Under the pieces are notes generated by a model. That model did not search any database and was not told where the DNA came from. It was given only the letters and a program-made list of their open reading frames with translations. A program made the position numbers and the translations under genes. Positions 41,463-51,038 of a stretch of 64,000 bases of DNA are shown piece by piece. This DNA is from Thiohalobacter thiocyanaticus (GTDB taxonomy: Bacteria; Pseudomonadota; Gammaproteobacteria; Thiohalobacterales; Thiohalobacteraceae): assembly GCF_003932505.1 (NCBI RefSeq), contig NZ_QZMU01000002.1:1-64000 (forward strand), read 5' to 3'. Every line of letters begins with the position of its first letter. Positions within the stretch are counted from its first letter, which is position 1.

Positions 41463-42704
41463 ATGAAGAAGACAATCCATTTCAGAGAAGTGACGAACAA
41501 TGGAACGGGCTACTGGGGCCTGATCGGCATCCTCGGCCTTATCGTGGCCATCGGCCTTGGTGCCACTTACTACATGGAACATCACGGCCATTATGTCACC
41601 GGCATGAACAATCAGATCGTGTGGGGTATCCCGCACGTCTTCGCGGTGTTTCTCATCGTTGCCGCGTCCGGTGCACTCAATGTCGCCTCCATCGGCTCCG
41701 TTTTCGGCAAGGCACCCTACAAACCGCTGGCGCCTCTGTCCGGCCTGCTCGCTGTTACCCTTCTGATCGGCGGTCTGGCCATCCTGGTACTCGATCTCGG
41801 TCGTCCCGACCGTCTGATCGTGGCCATGACCTACTACAACTTCAAGTCGATCTTCGCCTGGAACATCATTCTCTACAACGGCTTTATCGCCATTGTCGCC
41901 GTGTATCTGTGGATGCTGATGGATCCGTCCAAGAAACAGTATTCCTCCACGGTCGGTTTTTTCGCCTTCCTCTGGCGCCTGATCCTGACCACCGGCACCG
42001 GCTCCATCTTCGGCTTCATCGTCGCCCGCCAGGCCTACGATGCCGCCATCATGGCGCCGCTGTTCGTGGTGATGTCCTTCTCCTTCGGGCTGGCCATCTA
42101 CCTGCTGGTGCTCATGGCCGGCATGAAATGGACCGGCCGGCCGCTGGGTGACGCCCTCCTGCGCCGCCTGAAGAACCTGCTGGGCGTATTCGTCGGCGGC
42201 GTGCTCTATTTCGTGCTGGCCTATCACCTGACCAACCTCTACGCTACCGAGCATCACGGCTACGAGCATTTCCTCCTGCTCGGCGGCGGCATCTACACCC
42301 AGCTGTTCTGGATCGGGCAGATTCTGATCGGCAGCCTGATCCCGCTGGCCATGCTGTATCACCCCGGTCTGGGCAGGTCGCGCACCGCTATCGGCTGGGC
42401 CTGTGCGCTGGTCATCCTCGGCGGGCTGACGCAGATGTACACCATCATCATTGGCGGCCAGGCCTACCCGCTGGTTCTGTTCCCCGGCATGGAGGTCAGC
42501 AGCAGTTTCTACGACGGCGTGGTCGCCGAGTACAGCCCCGCGCTGCCCGAGTTCCTGCTGGGCATCGGCGGCTTCGGCATCGCCCTGATCGCCGTGGCGC
42601 TGGCGGTGAAGGTTCTGCCCTTCATGCCGCAGACGCTGGAAGACGCCGTCGCCGATCCACACCATGGCGGCGCAACCGACGCCGCGGCCGGCAAAGCGGC
42701 CTGA
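41463..42704 (+). CDS. dsrP: integral membrane protein DsrP (NrfD family)
   Basis: 413 residues with about ten membrane helices (GLIGILGLIVAIGLGATYY, HVFAVFLIVAASGALNVAS, LLAVTLLIGGLAILVLDLG and on). NrfD/PsrC-like quinone-interacting subunit of DsrMKJOP. A strong hairpin follows before dsrN. Confidence 0.97.
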   Translation: MKKTIHFREVTNNGTGYWGLIGILGLIVAIGLGATYYMEHHGHYVTGMNNQIVWGIPHVFAVFLIVAASGALNVASIGSVFGKAPYKPLAPLSGLLAVTLLIGGLAILVLDLGRPDRLIVAMTYYNFKSIFAWNIILYNGFIAIVAVYLWMLMDPSKKQYSSTVGFFAFLWRLILTTGTGSIFGFIVARQAYDAAIMAPLFVVMSFSFGLAIYLLVLMAGMKWTGRPLGDALLRRLKNLLGVFVGGVLYFVLAYHLTNLYATEHHGYEHFLLLGGGIYTQLFWIGQILIGSLIPLAMLYHPGLGRSRTAIGWACALVILGGLTQMYTIIIGGQAYPLVLFPGMEVSSSFYDGVVAEYSPALPEFLLGIGGFGIALIAVALAVKVLPFMPQTLEDAVADPHHGGATDAAAGKAA

Positions 42705-42725
42705 TCACCAGGCCACGTCAATGCT

Positions 42726-42764
42726 GACAGAACGCGCACAGTCACCGGCTGTGCGCGTTCTGTC
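42726..42764 (+). terminator. strong hairpin/attenuator between dsrP and dsrN
   Basis: GACAGAACGCGCACAG pairs perfectly with CTGTGCGCGTTCTGTC (16-bp stem, 7-nt loop) and is followed by only TTTCT. It ends 13 bp before the dsrN start, so it can lower read-through into dsrNR or shield the dsrP transcript. Confidence 0.65.
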
Positions 42765-42777
42765 TTTCTGAAAGACA

Positions 42778-44199
42778 ATGTCCCGTTTCTATATCAGTGC
42801 CGCACACAAGTCCTCGGGCAAGACCACACTGTCCCTGGGGCTCGCGGCTGCCATGACACAGGAAGGTTTCAGGGTTCAGACCTTCAAGAAGGGCCCCGAC
42901 TATATCGACCCCATGTGGCTGCGAGAGGCCAGCGGCCGACCCTGCTACAACCTCGATTTCAACACCATGCAGCCGGATGAAATCCGTGGCCTGGTGGCCA
43001 CCCGGCTGCAGGGCATGGACATCGGCCTGGTGGAAGGCAACAAGGGCCTGTTCGACGGCATGGCGCTGGACCTGAGCAACAGCAATGCCGCGCTGGCGCG
43101 GCTGCTGGCAACGCCTGTGGTACTGGTCATAGACGTCCAGGGCATGACCCGCGGCATCGCCCCGCTGCTGCTTGGCTACATGCAGTTCGACCCCCAGGTA
43201 CGCATCGGCGGCGTGATCCTGAACAAGGTCGCCGGCAGCCGCCATGAGACCAAGCTGCGTGAGACCATCGAGCACTATACCGACATCCCGGTGGTCGGTG
43301 CCGTGCACCGCAATCCCGACCTGCGCATCGATGAGCGCCACCTGGGGCTTGTTCCGAGCAACGAGGCCTCGGGCGCCCGCGATCTGATCGACCGCATCGC
43401 GGCCCTGATCCGCGACCAGGTCGACCTGTCCCGGCTGCGCAAAATCGCCGCCACGGCACCCGGGCTGGCCACACCTGCAGAGCGCAGCCAGACCGTTGAA
43501 CCCGCGCCGGCGCTGCGTATCGGCATCGCCCGCGACGCCGCCTTCGGTTTCTACTATCCCGACGACCTGGAGGCCCTGGAAGCGGCCGGTGCCAGCCTGG
43601 TCCCCATCGACACCCTCACCGATACCGAACTGCCGGCGATCGACGGCCTGTTCATCGGCGGTGGCTTTCCCGAGGCCTGCATGGACCGGTTGGAGGCCAA
43701 CACGGGCCTGCGCCGGGCCATCCATGACGCCATCGAGGCCGGCCTCCCCACCTATGCCGAATGCGGTGGTCTGATGTATCTCACCCGCAGCCTGCACTGG
43801 CAGGACCGGCGGGCGGAGATGGTGGGTATCATCCCGGCCGATACCGTCATGCATGCCCGCCCCCAGGGCCGTGGCTACATCGTCCTGCGCGAGGCAGCGG
43901 CCCACCCCTGGCAGGGCACGGCGCCCCCGGACACCATCGCCGCACACGAATTCCACTATTCACGCCTGGAAAATTTCGATACCGACGCGGCCCGTTTCGC
44001 CTACCAGGTGGTACGCGGCAGCGGTATGGACGGCCGGCACGACGGCTATGTCTACAAGAACCTGCTGGCCTGCTACGCCCACCTGCGCGATACCGGCCAG
44101 TACCACTGGGCACTGCGCTTCGTGGACTTTGTACGCCGGACAAAAACCCCACACCACACGGGTGAAGGCGACGATGCCCGGACCAATGTCTTAGAATAG
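42778..44199 (+). CDS. dsrN: DsrN, cobyrinate a,c-diamide synthase-like amidase
   Basis: 473 residues, CbiA-like. N-terminal P-loop AAHKSSGKTTLSLGLAAAM, DYIDPMWL, then the C-terminal glutaminase domain with GLPTYAECGGLMYL (catalytic Cys in AECGG) and EFHYSRLEN (His). Proposed to amidate siroheme into siroamide for DsrAB. No strong ribosome-binding site. Confidence 0.95.
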   Translation: MSRFYISAAHKSSGKTTLSLGLAAAMTQEGFRVQTFKKGPDYIDPMWLREASGRPCYNLDFNTMQPDEIRGLVATRLQGMDIGLVEGNKGLFDGMALDLSNSNAALARLLATPVVLVIDVQGMTRGIAPLLLGYMQFDPQVRIGGVILNKVAGSRHETKLRETIEHYTDIPVVGAVHRNPDLRIDERHLGLVPSNEASGARDLIDRIAALIRDQVDLSRLRKIAATAPGLATPAERSQTVEPAPALRIGIARDAAFGFYYPDDLEALEAAGASLVPIDTLTDTELPAIDGLFIGGGFPEACMDRLEANTGLRRAIHDAIEAGLPTYAECGGLMYLTRSLHWQDRRAEMVGIIPADTVMHARPQGRGYIVLREAAAHPWQGTAPPDTIAAHEFHYSRLENFDTDAARFAYQVVRGSGMDGRHDGYVYKNLLACYAHLRDTGQYHWALRFVDFVRRTKTPHHTGEGDDARTNVLE

Positions 44200-44239
44200 T
44201 CCGTGTAATTCACGCATTAACCATCACGAGGTGTCACCC

Positions 44240-44560
44240 ATGATCACCATTACCCCCGCCGCCGCCAAACAGATCAAAGAAGCGGCCAAGCAGTCCCGTA
44301 TGGAGGGCATGGCCCTGCGCATCGCGGCCGACCGCCAGTCCGATGGCAGTATCCACTACGGCATGGGTTTCGATGACCTGAACCGGGACGATGACACCCG
44401 CTATGCCTCGGAAGGCATCGAGCTGGTTATCGCCCCCACCAGCCGCGCCCTGCTCGACGGCACCGTTGTGGACTTCGTGGAAATCGAACCCGGCGACTTC
44501 CAGTTCATTTTCATGAATCCCAACGACGCCAACTACACCCCGCCGGAGAACGCGGGCTGA
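44240..44560 (+). CDS. dsrR: DsrR, A-type-scaffold-like protein without cysteine ligands
   Basis: 106 residues from the ATG at 44240 (GAGG 8 bp upstream). IscA-like fold (MITITPAAAKQIKEAAK, GFDDLNRDDDTRYASEGIEL), but the three cysteines of A-type Fe-S carriers are absent, as reported for Allochromatium DsrR. That protein affects dsr expression after transcription. Last gene of the contiguous cluster; dsrS is elsewhere. Confidence 0.93.
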   Translation: MITITPAAAKQIKEAAKQSRMEGMALRIAADRQSDGSIHYGMGFDDLNRDDDTRYASEGIELVIAPTSRALLDGTVVDFVEIEPGDFQFIFMNPNDANYTPPENAG

Positions 44561-44716
44561 GCAGCCACGCAACGGGATCCGGACCCGACCGCGCTGCCCC
44601 GGACGGATGTCCGCCGGCGGTGATGGTGGTATAGTGAAGGCTCGAAGTCAGTCGCTTTCGACCCGCCTTCCAAGCAATATGGCATTGATTTCACGGCAGA
44701 ACGTCACTGAGGTCGG

Positions 44717-46363
44717 ATGAGCCAGGAATCCCTTGAACAGACCGAATCCCGGCGCAGGCGGGAACCGCACACGGAAGACTCCGGCGCGGTGGTCTCCCTG
44801 CGCAACCGGGTACTGAATCCCCTGCTGCTGCCGATGCTGGGGCTGGGAGTGATCTTTGCACTCACGCTTGCTCACCTGTGGCTGGCAGAGCCGGGCAGCG
44901 GCTTCTATATCCTCCAGACCCTGCTGAGCCTGCTGGGACTGGTCCTGGTCATCACCGGCATCATCCTGATCCGCAATGAACTGCTCCGGCCGCTGCAGGA
45001 GATCCGCTCCTGGGCCACCATGATGCTCAACGACCAGCTCGCCAGCCGGATCCCGGTACCGCCCCGGGGCCTGTTCACCGATCTGATGCATGACATCAAC
45101 CAGTTCAGTGACCGTTTCCAGAGCCTGTCCCTGGACATGGAAACCCAGGTGCGCAAAGAGACCCGCCACATCAAACAGAAAACGCGCTCGCTGGAAATCC
45201 TCTACGACGTAGCGGCCAGCATCAACAGCTCTCGTGATCTGGACGATCTGCTCACCCGCTTTCTGCATACCCTGAAGGAAGTCGTGCAGGCGCGCGCCGC
45301 CACCGTACGTCTGCAGGGCAAGGACAACCAGATGCGGCTGGTCGCCAGCCTGGGCCTGAGCGAAGACATCGTACGCAAGGAACAATACCTGCCCTCCGAC
45401 CGCTGCCTGTGCGGCCAGGCCGCTACCGAGGGTTCGGTGCAGGTGCATACCAGCCTGCGTACCTGCAACCGGCTGGTGGGCAGCGATTTCTTCGATAGCC
45501 AGGAAATCGAGATGATCGCCGTGCCCCTGCAGTACCGGGGACGCACCCTCGGGGTGTACAACCTGTTCGTCAACAAGAACAACAAGCTCGACAACGGTGT
45601 GGACCGGGAGCTGCTGGTCAGCATCGGCCGGCACCTGGGCATGGCCATCGAGAAGGCCGGCGTGGACGAAGAGGCCAACCGCCTGTCCATCATCGAGGAA
45701 CGCACCCGCATCGCTCACGAACTGCACGATTCGCTGGCGCAGACGCTGGCCAGCCTGCGGTTCCAGGTCCGGGTGTTGGACGAAACTCTGCACCAGGGTG
45801 ATGAGTCCGCCCTGTGGGCCGAACTGGAACGCATCGAGAACAGCCTGGATGAGGCCTACACGGAGCTGCGCGGCCTGATCGACCACTTCAGCGCCCCCAT
45901 CGACCGCCGCGGCCTGATCCCGGCGGTGGAAAAGGTGATCCAGCGCTTTCGTAACGAGTCCGACATCCAGATTTTTCTCCAGCAGGAATGGGGCAATCGC
46001 GATCTGCCCGACGACATGGAGATCCAGGTGCTGCGCATCATCCAGGAGGCCCTGGCGAATGTACGCAAGCACAGCCAGGCCCATGTGGTGCGCGTGCTGA
46101 TGCGCGGCGATGCCGTCGGTAACTATACCGTGCTGATCGAAGACGACGGCGTCGGCATGGCCAAACCCAACAAGGGCGGCGGACCCGGCGAGCACGTGGG
46201 CCTGTCCATCATGGAGGAACGCGCCCAGCGCCTCGGCGGGCGCATCCGCATCGAGTCCGAACCCGGCGAGGGTACGCGCATCCAGCTCATGTTCAAGGCG
46301 CCGCCGTCGACCCAGGTCAACCTCCAGGAAGTCAACATACCGGTGGAAAACGTCACCCGATGA
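44717..46363 (+). CDS. NarX-family sensor histidine kinase with cytoplasmic GAF domain
   Basis: 548 residues. Two membrane helices (about 33-55 and 64-86) with almost no periplasmic loop, so there is no NarX-type nitrate sensor. HAMP-like segment about 87-140, GAF domain about 165-315 with Cys230, Cys232 (SDRCLCGQA) and Cys250. HisKA_3 motif RIAHELHDSLAQTL with phospho-His337, and an HATPase end (EDDGVGMAKPN). The GAF cysteines suggest a redox or metal sensor. Overlaps its response regulator by 4 bp, 156 bp after dsrR. Confidence 0.92.
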   Translation: MSQESLEQTESRRRREPHTEDSGAVVSLRNRVLNPLLLPMLGLGVIFALTLAHLWLAEPGSGFYILQTLLSLLGLVLVITGIILIRNELLRPLQEIRSWATMMLNDQLASRIPVPPRGLFTDLMHDINQFSDRFQSLSLDMETQVRKETRHIKQKTRSLEILYDVAASINSSRDLDDLLTRFLHTLKEVVQARAATVRLQGKDNQMRLVASLGLSEDIVRKEQYLPSDRCLCGQAATEGSVQVHTSLRTCNRLVGSDFFDSQEIEMIAVPLQYRGRTLGVYNLFVNKNNKLDNGVDRELLVSIGRHLGMAIEKAGVDEEANRLSIIEERTRIAHELHDSLAQTLASLRFQVRVLDETLHQGDESALWAELERIENSLDEAYTELRGLIDHFSAPIDRRGLIPAVEKVIQRFRNESDIQIFLQQEWGNRDLPDDMEIQVLRIIQEALANVRKHSQAHVVRVLMRGDAVGNYTVLIEDDGVGMAKPNKGGGPGEHVGLSIMEERAQRLGGRIRIESEPGEGTRIQLMFKAPPSTQVNLQEVNIPVENVTR

Positions 46364-47043
46364 GTCTGCGCGTCATACTGATAGATGATCACACCCTGTT
46401 CCGGGTCGGCCTGCAGGGGCTGCTCTCACATCGCGGTATCGAGATCGTCGCCGCGGTAGGTGATGGCAAGGAAGGCATCCGCCTGGCCGAAGAGCTCAAG
46501 CCGGATGTTATCCTGCTGGACATGCGCATGCCGGACATGGACGGCCTGGGCGTCCTGCGTCAATTGCGTCAGAGCGGACTCAGGATGCCCATCGTCATGC
46601 TCACAACCAGCAGCAATGAACAGGACCTGGTCGAGTCCCTGCGTAACGGCGCCCAGGGCTACCTGATCAAGGATATCGAACCCGACGACCTGGTCGTCGC
46701 CCTGCGCGAGATCGTCGCAGGCAAGACCGTGGTCGCCCCGGATCTCGCTCCGGTGCTGGCCAAGGTAGTACAGGGTGAAAGCGTCAGCACCCATGAGTCG
46801 AACGCCAGCCCGTTTGACGAACTGACGCCGCGGGAAAGCGAAATCCTGGGTCTGCTGGCGGAAGGACAGAGCAACAAGGCCATCGCCCGCAACCTCGGTA
46901 TCTCCGACGGCACGGTCAAGCTGCACGTCAAGGCCATTCTGCGCAAGCTGGGGGTCCACTCACGGGTGGAGGCCGCCGTGATCGCGGTTGAGCAGGGTCT
47001 GCGTTCGACCCGCGAGGATCTCGGGGGGCGCGAGGCCGAGTAA
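46360..47043 (+). CDS. NarL-family response regulator
   Basis: 227 residues. Receiver domain with phospho-acceptor Asp54 (VILLDMRMPDMDG) and Lys in GYLIKD. C-terminal LuxR-type helix-turn-helix (LTPRESEILGLLAEGQSNKA, LGISDGTVKLHVKAIL). Coupled to the kinase gene. Position after dsrR makes the dsr cluster or rhodanese a likely target; no binding site is identified. Confidence 0.94.
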   Translation: MSLRVILIDDHTLFRVGLQGLLSHRGIEIVAAVGDGKEGIRLAEELKPDVILLDMRMPDMDGLGVLRQLRQSGLRMPIVMLTTSSNEQDLVESLRNGAQGYLIKDIEPDDLVVALREIVAGKTVVAPDLAPVLAKVVQGESVSTHESNASPFDELTPRESEILGLLAEGQSNKAIARNLGISDGTVKLHVKAILRKLGVHSRVEAAVIAVEQGLRSTREDLGGREAE

Positions 47044-47071
47044 AAGCGCCAGTTTCCATGCGGAGCAAACA

Positions 47072-47542
47072 ATGAAGAAGTACACAGACCTTATCGAAGA
47101 GGCCACGGCCCAGATCCGGGAGGTCTTCCCCTGGGACATGGAAGAACTCGAACAGCAGAACGACAACATCCTGCTGATTGACACTCGCGAGCCCCATGAA
47201 TACGAAGCCATGCGCATAGATGGCTCGATCAATGTACCACGCGGCATCCTGGAAACCGCCTGTGAGTGGGGCTTCGACGAAACGGTCCCCGAACTGGTGG
47301 AGGCACGCCATCGCCCGGTAGTCGTGGTGTGCCGCTCCGGGAACCGCAGCGCACTGGCGGCCGTAACCATGCAGCAGCTCGGCTACGAGGGTGTCTATTC
47401 GCTCAAGACCGGCCTGCGCGGCTGGAACGACTATGAGCTCCCCCTGATCGACAACAGCGGCAAACAGGTCGATCCGGACGATGCCGAGGAATATTTCACG
47501 CCCAGGCTCAAGCCCGAGCAACTGCCTCCAGAGCAGCGCTGA
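47072..47542 (+). CDS. rhodanese-like sulfurtransferase
   Basis: 156 residues from the ATG at 47072; the upstream extension overlapping the regulator gene is rejected. Single rhodanese domain with active loop VVCRSGNRSAL (Cys87) and DTREPHEYEAMRIDGSINVP. Probably handles persulfide sulfur in the cytoplasm, fitting the dsr neighbourhood. 28 bp after the regulator gene, likely one operon. Confidence 0.93.
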   Translation: MKKYTDLIEEATAQIREVFPWDMEELEQQNDNILLIDTREPHEYEAMRIDGSINVPRGILETACEWGFDETVPELVEARHRPVVVVCRSGNRSALAAVTMQQLGYEGVYSLKTGLRGWNDYELPLIDNSGKQVDPDDAEEYFTPRLKPEQLPPEQR

Positions 47543-47590
47543 ACTTCAAACCCGATTGAAACCATCCGCCGCAGGGCGGCTACCTGCCGC

Positions 47591-49567
47591 ATGGATTGCA
47601 GTATGAATCACAGCAGTATCGATGATGCCCGATGGTTGCAAAAGCACAGTGACGCCTCTCTGCGCCGGCTGCTGCCGCGCATCGAGGAGCGCTACAAGGC
47701 TCAGACCGATCCCGCCGAGTGGGCAGCCTACATCGACAGGCTGACGACCTACTTCCCGCAGCTGTTCAAGCGCCTGCATGGCCTGTATGGCCAGCATTAT
47801 GATTTCTTCTATCACCTGGAAAGCATCCTGGCCTCGGCCACCGAAATGTGGCTGCAGCGCCCGGCCGAGCTCAAGGCGCTGGATGCCATGCGCGAACTCG
47901 ATCCGCACTGGTACCAATCCAACCGCATGGTCGGCGCCATGTGCTACGCGGATCTGTTTGCCGGCGACCTGAAGCGCCTGCGCGAACGTATCCCCTACCT
48001 CACCGAACTGGGCATAACCTATCTGCACCTGATGCCGGTATTCAAGGTACCTCAGGGCGACAACGACGGCGGCTATGCCGTGAGCAGCTACCGTGAGATC
48101 GATCCACGGCTGGGCGAGATGAATGACCTGCGCGAACTGGCCACCGAGCTGCGACACCACGGCATCTCGCTGGTACTCGATTTCGTCTACAACCACACTT
48201 CCGATGAGCACGAATGGGCACAGCAGGCACTGCGCGGCGACGAGGACCACCAGGACTACTACCGTATGTTCCCCGACCGGAGCATGCCGGATGCCTACGA
48301 GCGCAGCATGGGCGAGATCTTTCCCGAGGACCACCCCGGCGCCTTCACCTATCGCAACCGCATCAAGAAATGGGTGTGGACCACCTTCAACACCTTCCAG
48401 TGGGATCTGAACTACGAGAATCCGGTCGTGTTCAGCGGCATGCTGGAAGAGATGCTGTTTCTCGCCAACCAGGGCGTGGAGATACTGCGGCTGGACGCCG
48501 TGGCCTTTCTCTGGAAGCGCCTCGGCACCGACTGCCAGAATCTGCCCGAGGCCCACTGGATCATCCAGGCCTTCAACGCGCTGGTCAATATCGCCGCCCC
48601 GGCCATGGTGTTCAAGTCCGAGGCCATTGTTCATCCCGACGAGGTCAGCAAGTACATCAGTCCGCAGGAATGTCCGCTGTCCTACAACCCCCAGCTCATG
48701 GCCCTGCTCTGGGACGCTCTGGCCACCCGTGATGTCAGGCTCCTGCACTACGCCATGGAGCGCCGCTTCGCCATCCCCGAGGGCTGCGCCTGGGTCAACT
48801 ATGTGCGCTGTCACGACGACATCGGCTGGGCCTTCTGCGATCAGGATGTCGAGGCGGTGGGCTTCGATCCACGGGCGCACCGGGATTTTCTGACCAGGTT
48901 CTATACCAACCGCTTCGAGGGCAGTTTCGCGCGCGGCGCGCCGTTCCAGGAAAACCCGGACACGGGCGATGCACGGGTCTCCGGCACCTGCGCCTCGCTG
49001 TGCGGCCTGGAACAGGCGCTCGCGGAATCCGACGAAAACGAAACCGAGCTTGCCATTCGGCGCATTCTGCTGCTGCACGGGGTGATCATCACCATCGGCG
49101 GCATTCCGCTGATCTACATGGGCGACGAGATCGGCATGCTCAACGACTACAGCTACGACAAGGACCCGGCCAAGGTCGGCGACTCACGCTGGCTGCATCG
49201 CTCTGCCTTCGACTGGGAACGCGCCGAACAGCGCCGCGACCCCGCCACGACCGTCGGTCGTATCTATCAGGGCATCCTGCGTCTGATCCAGCTGCGCCAG
49301 CAGAATGATGCCTTCCGGCGCACGGAGACCGAAATCGTCAACACCGGCAACCGCCATGTGTTCGGTTTTTTTCGCAACCATGAACAGCACAGCCTGTTCG
49401 TGCTGGCCAATTTCAGCGAACGCGAACAGCGACTGGAGGCGCGCTACCTGCGTATGATGGGCATGCGCAAGTCGATGGTCGATCTGTTCGCCGGCCGGAC
49501 CATCATCGCCGCGCAGGAACTGGTGCTGGAACCCTACCAGCTGATGGTCCTGTCGCGGTTGCACTGA
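47591..49567 (+). CDS. amylosucrase-type GH13 enzyme
   Basis: 658 residues. GH13 motifs: VLDFVYNHTSDEH (~197), nucleophile Asp302 in EILRLDAVAFLWK, acid/base Glu344 in VFKSEAIVHP, and Asp ~409 in VRCHDDIGWAF. Each is 16 residues beyond the equivalents of Neisseria amylosucrase. Such enzymes make alpha-1,4-glucan from sucrose or hydrolyse sucrose. No signal peptide. The start could also be the ATG at 47603. Standing alone after the rhodanese, it suggests a storage-glycogen or sucrose link. Confidence 0.9.
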   Translation: MDCSMNHSSIDDARWLQKHSDASLRRLLPRIEERYKAQTDPAEWAAYIDRLTTYFPQLFKRLHGLYGQHYDFFYHLESILASATEMWLQRPAELKALDAMRELDPHWYQSNRMVGAMCYADLFAGDLKRLRERIPYLTELGITYLHLMPVFKVPQGDNDGGYAVSSYREIDPRLGEMNDLRELATELRHHGISLVLDFVYNHTSDEHEWAQQALRGDEDHQDYYRMFPDRSMPDAYERSMGEIFPEDHPGAFTYRNRIKKWVWTTFNTFQWDLNYENPVVFSGMLEEMLFLANQGVEILRLDAVAFLWKRLGTDCQNLPEAHWIIQAFNALVNIAAPAMVFKSEAIVHPDEVSKYISPQECPLSYNPQLMALLWDALATRDVRLLHYAMERRFAIPEGCAWVNYVRCHDDIGWAFCDQDVEAVGFDPRAHRDFLTRFYTNRFEGSFARGAPFQENPDTGDARVSGTCASLCGLEQALAESDENETELAIRRILLLHGVIITIGGIPLIYMGDEIGMLNDYSYDKDPAKVGDSRWLHRSAFDWERAEQRRDPATTVGRIYQGILRLIQLRQQNDAFRRTETEIVNTGNRHVFGFFRNHEQHSLFVLANFSEREQRLEARYLRMMGMRKSMVDLFAGRTIIAAQELVLEPYQLMVLSRLH

Positions 49568-49586
49568 GTGGTCAGGTGGTATTGAA

Positions 49587-49673
49587 GCCACGGATAAACA
49601 CGGATGAAAACGAATAAAACCAAAATGAATGGATCATTAATTCTACCTGTGTTTATCCGTGTTCATTCGTGGC
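49587..49673. repeat. palindromic intergenic repeat (ACGGATAAACACGGAT type)
   Basis: GCCACGGATAAACACGGATG (49587 on) and its near-reverse-complement ending 49673 form a ~25-bp imperfect stem around an AT-rich loop. The unit looks like the CCACGGA-rich repeats seen at 57727. Confidence 0.6.
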
Positions 49674-49701
49674 CAATATACCTCGCGGGATCGAATAACG
49701 C

Positions 49702-51009
49702 ATGAACGACAAACACCGCATCGTGATCGTCGGCGGCGGCGCCGGCGGGCTGGAGCTGGCCACCCGGCTCGGCCGGAAACTCGGGCGGCCAGGGCGGGCT
49801 GATATCACCCTGGTCGATGCCAATCGCACCCATATCTGGAAACCGCTGCTGCACGAGGTCGCCGCCGGCACTTTCGACTCTTATGAGAACCAGCTCGAAT
49901 ACCTGGCCCAGGGCGCGAAGAACGGCTTCCATTTCCGTCTGGGACGAATGGATGGCCTGGACCGGGAGAAAAAGGAAATCCAGGTCGCCCCCACCTGCAA
50001 CAGCGAGGGCGAGGAGATCATTCCCCGGCGCACCTTCGGCTATGACACCCTGGTCATCGCCGTCGGCAGCATCAGTAACGATTTCGGCATCCCGGGCGTG
50101 AAGCAACACTGCCTGTTCCTCGATACCAAGGCCCAGGCCGAGAATTTCCAGACCCGGCTGCTGGAATCCTATATCCATGCCCACGCCCAGAACCGGCCGA
50201 TGGAGCTCAGCCAGCTCGACGTCGTGATCGCCGGCGGCGGCGCGACCGGCATCGAGCTGGCTGCCCAGCTGCACAAGGTCTCACGTCTGTTCCGGGCCTA
50301 TGGCCTGGACAATTTCACCCCGAACGCGATCCAGATCAGCATTGTCGAGGCTGCCGAGCGTATCCTGCCCGGCCTGCCCGAGCGCCTGTCCCAGGCTGCC
50401 CATGGTGAACTCAGCCGGCTGGGCATCGATGTCATTACCGGACAGCGCGTCACCGAAGTCACCGCCACCGGCATCCGGACCGACAGCGGTCAGTTCATCC
50501 CCGCGGCGATCAGGGTCTGGGCCGCTGGCATCAAGGCGCCCGACTTTCTCGGGGAGATCGCCGGGCTGGAAACCACCCGCAGCAATCAGCTGGTGGTGCG
50601 CCCCACCCTGCAGACCACGCGGGACGACGCCATCTTTGCCCTGGGCGACTGCGCCGCCTGCCCCTGGCCGGAGAAGAACAGCCTGGTGCCGCCACGGGCA
50701 CAGGCGGCACACCAGCAGGCCTCGCACCTGTATCGTGTGCTGCGCCAGCGGCTGAACAACGAAGCCCTGTCGGAGTATCACTACCGGGACTACGGCTCGC
50801 TGGTCTCGCTCGGCCGCTACAGTACGGTGGGCAATCTGATGGGGAACCTGACCGGTTCCGTGATGGTGGAAGGTTTTATTGCAAGAATGGTGTATCTGTC
50901 GCTGTACAAGCTGCACCAGCTGGCGCTGTTCGGTTTTTACCGGACCGCAATGCTGAGTATCTCACACCTGTTCCGGGCCGGCGTACACCCGGAGATCAAG
51001 CTGCACTAA
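49702..51009 (+). CDS. type II NADH dehydrogenase (NDH-2)
   Basis: 435 residues. FAD-binding IVIVGGGAGGLELATRLG at the N-terminus, NADH-binding VVIAGGGATGIELAAQLH near 175-192, FAD-contact FALGDCAACP near 315, and a hydrophobic/amphipathic tail (YLSLYKLHQLALFGFYR) that attaches to the inner membrane. Oxidises NADH with quinone without pumping protons, so it can consume NADH formed by DsrL-type reactions. It follows the palindromic repeat. Confidence 0.92.
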   Translation: MNDKHRIVIVGGGAGGLELATRLGRKLGRPGRADITLVDANRTHIWKPLLHEVAAGTFDSYENQLEYLAQGAKNGFHFRLGRMDGLDREKKEIQVAPTCNSEGEEIIPRRTFGYDTLVIAVGSISNDFGIPGVKQHCLFLDTKAQAENFQTRLLESYIHAHAQNRPMELSQLDVVIAGGGATGIELAAQLHKVSRLFRAYGLDNFTPNAIQISIVEAAERILPGLPERLSQAAHGELSRLGIDVITGQRVTEVTATGIRTDSGQFIPAAIRVWAAGIKAPDFLGEIAGLETTRSNQLVVRPTLQTTRDDAIFALGDCAACPWPEKNSLVPPRAQAAHQQASHLYRVLRQRLNNEALSEYHYRDYGSLVSLGRYSTVGNLMGNLTGSVMVEGFIARMVYLSLYKLHQLALFGFYRTAMLSISHLFRAGVHPEIKLH

Positions 51010-51038
51010 TACTTCTTCACTATCATGTTGAAGGAGTA

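Noticed and set aside
31602-44560. Sulfate-reducer type dsr system
   Set aside because: dsrEFH and dsrL are present and dsrD is absent, which marks the oxidative (reverse) pathway.
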